A stretch of DNA of 64,000 nt, from the NCBI RefSeq assembly GCF_020921035.1, contig NC_063156.1, positions 11,854,501-11,918,500 of the forward strand. The letters are read 5' to 3'. Made by a program: the position numbers and the translations under genes. This document shows positions 35,594 through 47,421 of this stretch, in pieces (position 1 is the first letter of the stretch; every line of letters begins with the position of its first letter). Source of the DNA: Rhodamnia argentea (lineage: Eukaryota; Streptophyta; Magnoliopsida; Myrtales; Myrtaceae). The notes under the pieces were generated by a model. It did not search any database. It was not told the origin of the DNA and was given only the letters and a program-made list of their open reading frames with translations.

Positions 35594-37670
35594 CCATTTA
35601 CCCTTAAAGGACAGTTTGACCGCCACATTTTAAGACATGTTACGCTTGTCATAACAAATCAACACTTGTCATAACGAGCCGACACTTGTCACAACTAAAG
35701 TCACTACTTTTCAACAGTCACCCATCATACAAATGAAATCAATTTAAAACAATCTGATAATCAATGTAAAGTCTCAAGCCCAGATTTCATTCCTATGGAG
35801 CGTAAAACAGTAAGTCTAGCCGAGGACAGGATCCCATAATTCCGTCGTCCAACGATATGTGTATAAAAATAGCGAGTTCATAATCTAGATAATGAGGAAT
35901 TAGCGCGGTCCCGAACGAGCACCTTCGCTTTTATAAGCAGGGCATCGCCTCCCGACACTTTGGGAGCATCTAAAGCTTTCCTCTACTGGATTTGCTTCTC
36001 TCGACACAACTAGAGTCATCAAAGAAAGTTGTCCTTCAACCTACCACATCGTGCATTTGGAAGATCTTACCAATCATCGACACAGAGAAGCAAACAACCC
36101 GTTAATCCTAAGAACAAGAGAATCTATGTCCTTCCTAGTATGTCATCCTGGATTTCCTGACAGGGAATCCTGGGAAAGTGTCGAAATCACTGTAAGGTGA
36201 AAGGGGAAGCATAGTGATTCCCCTTGAGAGCCAACATATCTGAAGAGGAGTTTGCCTGAATCCTGGAGGAGAAAACATGGTCAAGTGCAAGATCTGGAGG
36301 TGATGAATAGTGCTTAGCATTAAAAGAATGAGGTTGAATTCCCTCTATCAGATAGACGAGACAACGGTCCTCGGAATGAATGAGGAGTAATAATGAATAT
36401 TCCTCCATATGCACGACAAAAAAACCAAAGTTTGATTTCGTCCACCACCACTTTCAGGAGTAAGCAGAGTCTGCATCCTACACAATGGAACGAGGTCTTT
36501 TCAGCATTCATACATAACAAACATACAATGTCCCCAATGTCCTTAAAATAGCAGGACTTATTCTTACAAGCCCCAAGGACACGAGATTGTCAAAACTGAG
36601 GTAATAAGATTCCCCCATATGACTTCACATTGTGCAACATCAAAGGTCTCAGAACAGCACTTAATCACCAATGGAAACAGAACACAAAAGCATATAGCGC
36701 TTTCTGTATTTTCTGTGAGTTGGGAATATGCTTCCACGCGTAAATACACAGCAAAACTATTCCTGCACCTCGAGGTTAAGAAGGTGGAGATAGCAGAATC
36801 TCAAGCATAACAAACTCACTCTTCGGCGCGCATTACATGACATGTCAGATACAATTTGTTGCTCTTTTCCCCTTGTTTTAGACAGCAAGATATTTACCAT
36901 GATTCCACAGAAGCACACTGAGAGAAACACCACACAAATGAGGAGCTAGACATAAGTTAAAAACGGATACAGCTCGATGACAAAAATACATTCATGAGGA
37001 TACCCACGTCTTGCACTGCTCTTCCACTACTTCCCACCACAGTTAATGTGTGCTGAAGAAACTAAAAGCTTTAAACACAGTGAAAAGCAAGCAAGAATAG
37101 CTTAACAGAGTAGTGACCGAGAACTGTTAAAAGAATTACCACCGATGCAGCTTGGCTAACATCCACTCTTCAGATTTAGGGACATGAAAGTAAATTTCGG
37201 GTACAGATATGTCGGACCTTCATTTCGCAATCTCAAATGCTGCACGTACAAGACATCAGGCATTTGATATCCTCGGAAGTTTTCAAACATATCAAATCAC
37301 AGGAACATACATAACTTTAAGGACTCACGGAAGAGTTCATCTAATTCTCCGAACTAATAGCTAATAATAGACATCAAAACATGAACATTGATAGGACCAA
37401 GAATTCTTCGATGAGGCAGCCTCCCAAACGATATATTTTTTGAGTTCATGAAAATCAAGATCATTCCCAGAGCTAACTTTACCTTCAATCAGTTTCAGAA
37501 GAAGATTTAACAGAATAAAACGCAAATATGAGTCAAGAAAACATCATACTACATCATGCCACTGAGCAGAACCTAATCTTGTATCAACATGAAATTTCCC
37601 TCAAAATATCTCTCAGTGCCTTATATCTGGCAGGAGATGCACAAAAGCTATTACCCCAATGGGGAACAGC
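35594..37670. other. Intergenic, downstream of the plastid-type protein gene
   Basis: No gene is recognised. At 35645-35700 a word near acttgtcataac repeats about four times. A TATA-like box (cttttataag, about 35928) is not followed by a reading frame I can support. The last few hundred bases probably hold the 3' trailer of the gene starting at 39491. Small open frames at 36135-36520 match nothing known. Confidence 0.4.
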
Positions 37671-39491
37671 CTATTCAGGCTTTTCTGTTCCAATATCACC
37701 ATCCAAAATGGCATGCCTAGTCAGAACAACCTCTTTCACGAGATTCCTGTAAGTAAATGGCCTAACTGCTGCTCGCAGAAATAGTTCTGGAGGAATCTTG
37801 CTCTTCTTAATTCTCTTCCTCCAAGGGCCGATTCCAGCGATCTTCCATTCTTCTGGACTGACTTTTGCTCTTGCACCCCTGATAGCCGTTTCATCTCCGT
37901 CTTCCACGATATTCCTCTTCCCCTGGAATTCCATTTCCTTCAATTGCTTCTTATAGAACTCCGACGTTACTTCAACACTCCGCTTTGCTAACTTTTCCAT
38001 TCGTTCGGAGTTATTCACTGCCTTATTAAATTCCTCTTGCCAATATTTCTTATCCTCTTCTTCGTCGGAGTTGTCTTCTTCTATACCCGATTCATCAGCT
38101 CCGCCATCTTCCAACTCCATTACTGTATCATCCAGATCACCTTCCTCCTCCCCCTCCTCCTCATCATCATCATCAGCACTCCCATCATCCTCTATCCAAT
38201 CCACAATCTCATTATCGCTTTTACTACCACTCCAATCATCTTCATCGTCCGGAGCATCACAACCCAATTCCATCTCCTCCAACTTAGCTTTCCACTCCTT
38301 TGTATATGGATGCAACAGCTGAGCGGGATGATTTGTCAGCAAAAACTCCAAACACTCATTTTTCTTCTCGTCACTCGACTTCTCATAAGCCTTAACCACA
38401 TCATCTACAAAGGCCTTGGGATTTGCCTTGAGAATCTTGCACAAGCCATTGAAATAAGTACACAATTCGACCATCCCATCACCTTTTTTCACCTTGAAAA
38501 GAAAGTCCTTCTCTGTCCTGGGATCGAGAAAAGGCGTCAGCAACCGGAAGAAATCGTCCTGAGGCTCAAACCTACATTGATACACTGGTCTCTTGACATA
38601 GATTATATCGGGCCTCATCCATGCAGCACATTGCGTAATCAAGTTCCGAGCCTTATTCCCGAGCCTACCCATCAAATTCCACTTATCCAATCTCTGTTTC
38701 CCGGCTTCCAACACTACCTCGGCCACCAAAGTCCACTGCTGCCATGGCGATTCCCTAAGCGTCCACTTTGGGTGTCTCACGAACACCCAAAAGTGCCTAA
38801 ACCCCACGCTCTTATCCATTTCCTTCAACCTCTTGCCGAAATCCGCCGCCATCTCAAACTGCTCAATCTTCTCCCACTCCTCATGATCTCGGACCTCGCC
38901 AATAATGGTCACGCGCTCGTCCGAGAACCTGCCCCGAATCGGGTCGCCCACCACGACCCCTCTCCAAGAATACGGCCCGAATTCGCCATACTTGTACCAA
39001 TCGTGAGGGTGCCGCAAATTGGGGTCGTCCTTCTCCATGAACCTGACCATCCTGTCATATCCCAGGCCAATCATCTGGAGCTCTTCCTCGGAGAAGTTGT
39101 CGGCGTGGTTCTTGCTAGGGAGCTTGAGGCGGTAGAAGAGGGACTCGGCGAGCTTCCGGCTCTTCCTCCGGGCGTTCCGCTTCGCCTCTCGCCGCACCTC
39201 GGAGCCGCCCTCGATGCGGCCCGGCGAGGGGCCTCCGCCCTTCTTCTTGCTCCTGCCGGCGAGTGCTCGGGCATCGCGGCGGCGCGGGGAGTCGCTCCGG
39301 CGAGGAAGATGGGGCGAGGAGAGAGAGAGGGGTGTCAGGAAGCGGGGGTTCGGTTTGAGAAAGAGGGTCTTCTTGGAGATGGGGCTGGAGCATGGGAGGC
39401 GAAGGGGAGGTATCGGCAACAGGGGGTTTAGTAGGGTTTTAGAGAAGGAGAGACACAGCAGGTCATGGTTCAGCATTTGGAAGCAGAGCAA
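37671..39491 (-). CDS. Conserved plant protein, probably chloroplast-targeted, with acidic tract
   Basis: A single uninterrupted frame of 606 residues. The first ATG is at 39491; the second, at 39476 (MLNHDLL), is an equally good start. The first 70 or so residues are rich in Ser, Leu, Pro and Arg with almost no acidic residues, as in chloroplast transit peptides. A basic stretch (about 95-120, KRNARRKSRKLAES) is followed by a conserved central region (about 125-415: NFSEEELQMIGLGYDRMVRF, YKYGEFGPYSWRGVV, WVFVRHPKW, CAAWMRPDIIYVKRPVYQC). Then comes an extremely acidic low-complexity tract (about 425-505) and a basic C-terminal block (WKIAGIGPWRKRIKK). I recognise the central blocks as conserved in land plants but cannot assign a biochemical function or a name. 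No intron is evident. The long open frame on the opposite strand is a composition shadow. Confidence 0.9.
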   Translation of the reverse strand: MLCFQMLNHDLLCLSFSKTLLNPLLPIPPLRLPCSSPISKKTLFLKPNPRFLTPLSLSSPHLPRRSDSPRRRDARALAGRSKKKGGGPSPGRIEGGSEVRREAKRNARRKSRKLAESLFYRLKLPSKNHADNFSEEELQMIGLGYDRMVRFMEKDDPNLRHPHDWYKYGEFGPYSWRGVVVGDPIRGRFSDERVTIIGEVRDHEEWEKIEQFEMAADFGKRLKEMDKSVGFRHFWVFVRHPKWTLRESPWQQWTLVAEVVLEAGKQRLDKWNLMGRLGNKARNLITQCAAWMRPDIIYVKRPVYQCRFEPQDDFFRLLTPFLDPRTEKDFLFKVKKGDGMVELCTYFNGLCKILKANPKAFVDDVVKAYEKSSDEKKNECLEFLLTNHPAQLLHPYTKEWKAKLEEMELGCDAPDDEDDWSGSKSDNEIVDWIEDDGSADDDDEEEGEEEGDLDDTVMELEDGGADESGIEEDNSDEEEDKKYWQEEFNKAVNNSERMEKLAKRSVEVTSEFYKKQLKEMEFQGKRNIVEDGDETAIRGARAKVSPEEWKIAGIGPWRKRIKKSKIPPELFLRAAVRPFTYRNLVKEVVLTRHAILDGDIGTEKPE

Positions 39492-41214
39492 TGTGCTTGG
39501 CCTTCAAGGAGTCGTCTCATTGCATCCCTTTTACCGCCCTAAAGGATGACAAAAGAAGAGACTTTTTCTCTTTTCTCTCTCTTATTTTTTTTATCATAAA
39601 TTATTTGTTCGGAGTGAGCACCCAACTAATTCTCACCATAATCCAGTCGAGTCGAGCCGAGCCGAGTCGAGTCGAGTAAATAAGCCGTCGAGCTCGGGCT
39701 CGATTCATTTCGCAATGCTCAAAATACAATCCGAGCTCGATCATATATTTAATTTCCCGCTTGAACTCGACTCTACGAGAAACTCTACTTGATATCATTA
39801 TAATACACCTGTCCATTGATTTTGAACTTAATAAGCTAGAAGGTAATATGATTTCATGTACTTTTATTAATTTTTAGAATTTTAGAAACATTTTTCATAA
39901 TACAGTACAAGTTCGAGTAGATTTTATCAATTGAGTATTGATCATTGAGAATGCGATGAAAGTTTTTAGGTTTTTATTTAGTAAAATTGTGTTTTGTTAA
40001 TTTTGGATGATAAAAACCAAAACGTATGTGTACAAAAGAAGATACACCAACGTCCATGTTTACAATTCGAATTCTTCGAGAAAAGAAACGTTCAAAAAAA
40101 ATATGATTGCCACGTGTCGAATTCACTGAATGACGGGGAGCACGTATAAGTGTTTTATCATTTGCAATATTTTTCAGGAAATTCTTTAATTTTGAACGGT
40201 CGTTTCCAAATATATAAGATATTTACCTATCACAATTTCTAAAGAACTTTCGGAATTTAAAGTACTCGTATTTTTTGGAAAATTCCAAATAAAGATTCAA
40301 AGTACTCTCATTTTCTCAAATAAAAATCCTAAATGAACTTTATTTAAAATAAGATCCCGAGATGGCATATCATGTTTCAAATAAGGCATTGAAATAGCTA
40401 TAGAATTTCAAAAAAGGACCTAACCTAAAGGACATTTTCCTCATTTCTCCATTTTGATTTTTGATTTTATCCTTTTTCTATTTAAAAATAAAATCACAGA
40501 CGGGAGGGCTGTTCTGTCGCCCCCTTGTTGGTGAGGGCTTAACGACGCCTCCACGAGGGCTAGCGACCCTACCGACTAGAGGAGAGGGCCTGTTGACCCT
40601 TGCCAAAATTTAAAGAGGGTCGGGCCCTCTCTCTAATTTGGGCGGGGCAGTCCTCTCGCTTGTGTGTGTGCGTGTTTTTTTTTAAATTTTTAAGAAAACA
40701 TAAAAAGGAAAAAAAACTAATAAACAAAAAAATCAAATATAGGAAAATAACAAAAATGCCCTTGAAATCATGTTTTATGGCCACTTTAGATTCTTATTTG
40801 AAATAAAATTCAGTTCAAGCTCTTATTTGAAATAAGGTTCACTTAATGCCGTTGTTTCGAATTTTCTCTTTTTAAATCCAATGTTTGATTGGAAGAGAAA
40901 GTGTGGTCGTGTATTTACATTACAATTAAAAGAAAATTGGAAAATGGCCTTGCAATTCCTGGTTCCCTCCATTTTCCGTCGCTATAAAAGGGGGGAAGGA
41001 GCGTTTCTTCTCCCAGACTCGGAACCAAGTCGCATTCCAACATTCAAATTCTCTCTTCCTCGGTAAACAAAATTGCCTCCTCCTCCTCCTCCTCCTCCTC
41101 CTTCTCGCTCTCTTCTTTCCTTCAATATCTTCGATTTCCTCTGCATTTCCGCCGGTACTCGTCAACTTCCTGAGCTCGATTCGGCCTTCTCTCCGGCAGT
41201 GCCAGTGCGCAGAC
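39492..41214. other. Spacer between divergent genes
   Basis: It contains the 5' region of the minus-strand gene, a short (GTCGA)n-type repeat at about 39645-39680 followed by gagctcg words, AT-rich sequence, a GC-rich patch at about 40500-40660, and the KIN-1 promoter. Segments near 40330-40440 and 40745-40860 look like inverted relatives (tatttaaaataag / cttatttgaaataa), a possible old MITE. Confidence 0.4.
40983..40990 (+). promoter_or_regulatory. TATA box of the kinesin gene
   Basis: TATAAAAG lies 232 bases before the start codon and is followed by a pyrimidine-rich leader that contains a (CTC)n run at 41074-41102. Position and sequence fit a core promoter. Confidence 0.65.
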
Positions 41215-44200
41215 ATGGCCAATATTACCGTCTGCGCGCGGTTCAGGCCTTTGAGCTCGAAAGAGAGGAGCGGTCATGGCGATTCCGTCTGCATTGAGCG
41301 GATCAACGATGAAGCCTTCAATCTCAAGGTGCTTGACGAAGCTCTTTTTCTACTTCTGTCCGATGAGGTTGTGCACGTGCCGGAAGGTGGCGGATGATTA
41401 AGTTATTCTCGTTGATTACACCGAGTCGTGGAATTTGTGCTTTCGAGTGTGATTTTGTGAACTCTCCTCTCGTATTGGCTGAGATCGTGCTGGTTTTGAT
41501 TAATTATGCTGTTGTTACCTCCATGTCGATGGTCGTTAGGATGAAAAGGAAGGAGAGATGAAGTTCAGCTTCGATAAGGTGTTCTACGAGGACTCCAAGC
41601 AAGACGATGTCTATTCGTTTCTGGCTCATCCTATAGTTCGAGGTAAATCTACAGTTTTGTGTTCATTTCTAGATGTGAAGTTTTTTTGCTCTATAGAGCG
41701 AGAATCATTGATCAGAACATTAGGTGCTTGTGTCAACATAGACATGAGATTAATCAAGTACTTTCATGCGAATCCACTGATTTCTTCTTTTAGTAGATGT
41801 ATTCATAGTGAGAATGTAATGTTAGCACGGCACGCACTGTCTAGTTTACTTCCCGGTGTATTAATTTTTTTAGTTTGTTTGTTTTGGTCTTAAATCTAAC
41901 AGATGTGGTGAATGCAATAAATGGGACGATCATCACCTATGGACAGGTGAGACACTATGCTGCAATAAATGACGCATGGTTTCTGTTGTCTGTTGATTCC
42001 TCAACTCTTTACCTTGATGTTTCACTTGGACAAAGTAGATCAATTATGAGGTAGAGAGGCATGACTAGATGCAACATGTTTAAATGTGGAGGAGATGATG
42101 CTAATAGGTGCTTTACAAATGAATGGAGTAGACGTAATCCTATGATTAGTGCCATAGTAAGTCTCGAACAACCTCTTTTTGCTTGATCAAGTTGAAAAGG
42201 TTGTATGGATCTGAAGTTGCCAATAATTGTTTGTTCTACTCCTAGCAATTCGGTTTGGAATTCTTTCATAGTTTTCCAGTTTGACATTTTGCATCGTTTT
42301 TCCATGTAGAGGAGTCCCCTGTCCTTGTTCTAGCTAGATGTCATACTTCAAATTGCTGCAGAGCTAGAACCGCATATGTGATACTTAACTTATTTTCTGA
42401 ATATGCAAAAGAAATTATACCGGTCATTTTCTCTTTTCTAACAACAAACTCTATTTATTTCTGGAACAGACCGGAGCTGGAAAGACATATAGCATGGAGG
42501 TGATCAGTTTGCCCGCCGAATAACGTTAGTAGATGGCTATTGATATATACCAGTTCAGTAACAACAGTGATGAATCAGGGACCAAGCATCCTTGAAAGTA
42601 ACGATGCCAAGAAAGGTCTCCTTGCAAGAGTGATCGATGGAATTTTCAGAGAAATCACTTATGCTGATTCAATCAAGTATACAATCAAATTGTCCATGGT
42701 AAGCCTACGCGAGCTGCTACCTGATGCTTCACTTATTATTGATGTAATGCTCTAATTTTAACGTTTTCCAACTTCTTTAGGTAGAGATCTACATGGAGAA
42801 AGTAAGGTATCGATTACCATGACTGGATTATAAGCCATTCATGTTGTAATTATGACTTTTCATTATTTTATTGATTGCATGCTGTATGTCATTCTCCTGA
42901 ATCTCATCCAAGAATCCTAGGAAGTTCTATGAATAAAACCTCATGGACATTATTATTTTTCTTCTTCCAGGGACCTTTTGGATCTTTCAAAGGACAACGT
43001 ACAAATTAAAGAGACCAAATCACAAGGAATATTGTTACCTGAAGTTACGGAGGTGATGCTATTCACCAGCTCACGCGACTGCTTTCAATCCACTGATAAA
43101 CAGAGAGTAGTTAGGCTGTATAAGTGACCAATTTTTTATGTGCAGTGGCCCTGAAGAAGCATGCATCTTAAGAATCTTACCTGCATCACACACAATCTAA
43201 AAAAAAATTGAGAATATTTTGCCCTTTGGACTCAAATGGTGTTCCAACAATGCCGCTAGTGGAACAACTAGAAATTTGTTTGTGGCTGGACTAACATAAA
43301 ATCCACCTATCCCTTGTAGTATGCACAAAAGTGATAGCTTATTAAGTTAAAACCACCTACATTTACACGTCATCTTATGATTTCTTTCTGTGAAAACCCC
43401 TTGATAGTTTCCCCCTTCCCTCCAGATATCTCTGTCAGACTCTGCTGAAGCATTACGGAGCTTATCTGTAAGATACAAGCTCTTTTTCTTTTGACTGTGT
43501 TCCAATATTCCCTGAGAATTGATCTTCTAGTTCCGTCCCCTGAAATCCAGAGTGGTATATGCAACAGAGCGGTTGGAGAGACCCGTATCCTTTCTCCTTT
43601 CCTTTCTGGCTTGGTACTTGTTCTTCATCTTGCGTAGCCAGATCACAACTTTCTTTTAAATATCTGCTACCTGCCCTAATTATGCATGCAGTTTTGAACT
43701 TAAGCTGAAACAGAAATGAATGTGGGCAGCAGCAGAAGCCATTGTATTTACATATTCTCGGTGCACCAAGAATCAACCAAACAGACGAGGTATGGCTGGT
43801 CTCTTATGCGATTACGATTTCTTGGTAATCTTTTCCTTTCTCATATAAAATTTTGTGTCTTCATTGTGGCCAGAACATATGGAAAACTAATTCTCGTGGA
43901 CCTGGCTGGCTCTGAGAAAATTGAGAAAACAGGAGCAGAGGGCAGGGTTCTTGAAGAAGCTAAAACCATCAATAAGTCCCTGTCGGCACTTGGAAATGTA
44001 GTACATGCCTTGACATGTGGTCCAAACGGAAAAGGGAATCACATTCCGTATCGCAACTCCAAACTTACTCGGATTTTGCAAGATTCTCTTGTGAGACTGC
44101 CCCACATTAGCCCTTCCATTATCCTGCTAGCATGTATTCAAAACATAAGCAATGAGTTCGTCTCACAGGGAGGGAACTCTCAAATGGCATTACTATGTTG

Positions 44201-45520
44201 TTGTTCACCCAGCGCTTCAAATGTGTCAGAAACTCTGTCAAGCCTCAGGTTTGGTGCCAGGTATGGAAGTGTGAAGTCAAACTCATTTAGGGCAGGGCAT
44301 GTTCTTATCCTGATGGCAGGAATACAATGAGAAAAAAGAAAACGTTTCAGAATCAGGAGGTTCTAGCTTTCTCTATTCCCTTTAGAAGGCATGCAGAGGA
44401 GATAATCAAACTCAGAAAAATCACGTATGAGCTCCCCAGGTGTATTGACCATAAGCAACCTATCCATGAGTAGATATGTTCTTTTCTGTTCAACTAGTTG
44501 AAACTGACATTAATGCAATTTCTACAAGTTAGAGAATTTGCACCTTGAGCTTTATAAGTTCTGATTCATCAACTATGTATACTGTCTTAGATGTGTTGTG
44601 CTGTGCGGGTGGTGGATGCCACCATGCTTTCTAATTCCAATTTCCCTATCATTTCTTCAGGGCAAAGCATATAAAAGCATCACCACGTGTCCACTGTACC
44701 AAAGATAAACATGCTAAGACAATCAGAACATCCTTCCCATCCGAAGACGGATCATGTGATGAAGTTACAGAAAAGGTTAAGGGGTACAAGACATCTCATT
44801 AAACTCCATTGATCAATCTATTTCGCCCTCTCACATTTGGCATTTGTAGCCAAGGGAGAGCATGGATGCTGAAGATGTCAAGTTGCTTCGAGATTTGTTC
44901 ACATGGGAGGGTAGAGCACTCGATCCTAATTTTCTTGAGGACTTGGAATTGGATTGGGGGTTGGTTGCTGCACCAACTAATATTCCATTGCGACAAGCTG
45001 TGGAGGAGCTTGCCTCTGCTGTCGAGCTGGTTAGTCAAGAATCTAGGTTGCACTTGTTAGCTTATTTCACACTTTTTCTTTGACCATGTGATGGTTCTAT
45101 GCCACTTTATGGCGGTAGAAAGTATGACATGGTGACTCGGAATCGAGTTGCCAACTCATTTTAAAATGAAGTCTTGGGGGGATTTTTTATTCTTTTGGTA
45201 CTTCCATGAAACTGAATGACTGCTTAAAGCCATCTAATGTCCATGTCACATGACGAACTTAACACTCTTTTAGCCGTTGCTTATAGCGACATTTCCGGCT
45301 CTTTTGACAGCTTAAAGATCAGAACAAAGTCCTCGAGGCGATGCTGGCAGTTGTGACAAGGATGCTGTCATCTCACGGTGAGGCAAATGAAAACGTTGGC
45401 TTCGGGCACTTGGTATTGGAATCTCTAAAACCCTCCATCGCTTGGGTTGCATCATTGCCCCTGTTCAAGCTGTTGACAGACAGCTATGCCTTTCTATCAT
45501 GCTGCTGCTTTACAAAATGA
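41215..45520 (+). CDS. KIN1: Kinesin-like protein, KIN-1 type (kinesin-1 family)
   Basis: A plus-end-type microtubule motor of the plant KIN-1 group. I read 15 exons: 41215-41328, 41540-41642, 41903-41946, 42470-42499, 42579-42698, 42781-42806, 42971-43052, 43426-43467, 43551-43584, 43714-43789, 43874-44090, 44169-44260, 44661-44775, 44850-45029, 45311-45520. All have GT-AG borders. They total 1485 bases, giving 494 residues, close to the known length of the family. The motor fills residues 1-335: [10 protein letters not shown] at the start, P-loop GQTGAGKT (86-93), switch I NVGSSRSH (201-208), switch II DLAGSE (233-238), [14 protein letters not shown] (283-296) and neck AKHIKASP. The tail (336-494) is short, with a predicted helix around the final [12 protein letters not shown], and lacks the long coiled coil of animal kinesin-1. 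In Arabidopsis the relative is linked to female gametophyte/meiotic function (family knowledge). Several exons are tiny (26, 30 and 34 bases). Confidence 0.93.
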
Positions 45521-47421
45521 ATAGGGTAAAAAGGGAATTATGTTAGAACTACAGTAAAACCTCAATTCAGAAATTGTTCCCTATTAATTCTCTCCACTAC
45601 TTGTTTTGATGCGACTCTGTGAATGTGTATATTGGAACTGAATTGTTAGCTCTCCACATCCCTTATGGGTTAGTGAAAAAACAAAAAGGGACATCTATTA
45701 GGCATTAGTCTCATATGGTTGTGCCACGTGGCTTGAATTAGGGCGAGCTTAGCATAGTATTAAAGCCAGAAAAGGTACGGACCTTGATCTCTGGATAGTC
45801 AAATTTCAAAAGATAACAGCTATTTCTAGACGTGGGATCCCTTTTAATGAGTACTAGGTGTTATTTGAATCGATGAATGTACCTGATATCAATTTCTAGG
45901 GTTTAAGAGTTATTTCAAATTGATGGAAGGTAATTGTAATAAAAACCATTCTCAAATGATTTAACAAGACTACCGAGTGATCGGAAACAGATTTGGTGTA
46001 TTTGAGTTTTAATTAAAGGATGACAGAAAGTAGACTTTTTTGAAAAAGTCGAGTAAAAGCTGTGATGGCCAGAGGCAAAATCAACATATTGTTTCCGTTA
46101 ATCAAAAGTAATTGCTAAGTGTATACAGCATAAGTTCGTAATGAAGATTGTTACACGTGTCTAACATATATGTGCGACAGAGGGCGTGACCACTTTGACA
46201 ACGTTAAAGTAGAGGGATAGAGTACTTTTGAACTTCATACATCGTACAGATAATAGTTAACTGTATAGACTGATTTTTACCATTTACATTTTGCTTGTGT
46301 TTCGACTGTTGTTTCACAAGAAACGCGTAGAATCTTTCGAAATGTCAAGATATCGGCTCGTAGATTTACATATAAATTCAATCATTACTTCTAAAGACTT
46401 AAAAGAGTAATACTTTTATAACTTAAATCTTGAAAGAGAAGTTAAGAAACTGAACAGAGATTGGACTCTATAGAACCCAACGCATAATCCAATGACAAAT
46501 CGCTCTCGAGAACTTCAATGAAGGAGAGAAGGTGGAGGAAGGGACCGGAAGAGTAGGGCTCCAACTCTGAAGGAAACATTCTTAAAACTTGCAAATTTCG
46601 ACTGCTACCGCTATACCGATGCATAGCAAATCCCATCAATACTTTTCAATCTCCAAAAGTTAAAACCTCCCAACGTACTTGTAGCCAACACTTCACGGTT
46701 CCGTTCATTTCCTTCAAAAGATGAAGTTGCTCCGGTGACTTGATAAGAGTGATTAACCATTGAACAAAGCTATAATTTTGTTCCTCGTGTGCGTACTAAT
46801 AAACGTACACTTCATATTACTTGAGAAACCCATTGCACTTCACAACATTCTTGGACACCTCTCAATACAAAAGAATCACGACAACAGTATCCACTAGACT
46901 CTGCGGGATCCATGTCAAACACTATTTTGTGTAGAATCTGGAGATAAATCGGCCTCTCCTCTCGACCCGGAAATGCCTCTCGGTACAAGAAACACTGCAT
47001 TTCCTTGTGCAAGAGTAAGAACATCTATTTAAGAGGCTGACGCCAGACATCACGATTTAGCTTTTGTGAATTAACTTGACAAGGTATGTAGGTAAAAAGA
47101 AAAAGGTTTTTGTAATCATATATACAGCACAAATGTGAAAACCACTCCTGAACCATTGTTTTACCCATATGCGCAAACATCCTCCCGGTAAGAGAATTGG
47201 AGTGTACAAGCTTCAGTGTAGTAAAACTCTCCACTCTCGGGTAGCGTATGGTCATTGATCTGAGTTTGTAACTCCCATGTATGCTTGGGCGTCTCAGACG
47301 GGCACTTCATCGCTTAAGCATAACTGTACTGTCAAAAACAGTGCCCTTTGCATATTCTGCAACTTGACAGAATCCTCCCGTGGAGAAGCATGCAGTATGT
47401 GAAGAAACTTGCAACGGCAGA
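45521..47421. other. Spacer between convergent genes
   Basis: Holds the 3' trailers of the kinesin (left) and of the DDB1/CPSF-A-like gene (right), and the source copies of the segments duplicated at 23093-23387 and 32525-35593. No further gene is recognised. Confidence 0.5.
46341..46655 (+). repeat. Partner of duplicated segment A (23093-23387)
   Basis: Direct-orientation relative of 23093-23387. It lies immediately downstream of the stretch (46722-49700) that recurs inverted at 32525-35593, so both copies come from one locus. Confidence 0.75.

Noticed and set aside
38037..39431. 464-codon open frame on the plus strand
   Set aside because: It lies wholly antisense to the 606-residue conserved protein; its sequence is a Leu/Pro/Ile-rich mirror of the acidic and basic coding tracts, with no domain.
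46442..46639. Small protein conserved between 46442-46639 and 23165-23371
   Set aside because: The two are copies of one duplicated 3'-flank segment; similarity reflects duplication and not selection on a protein.
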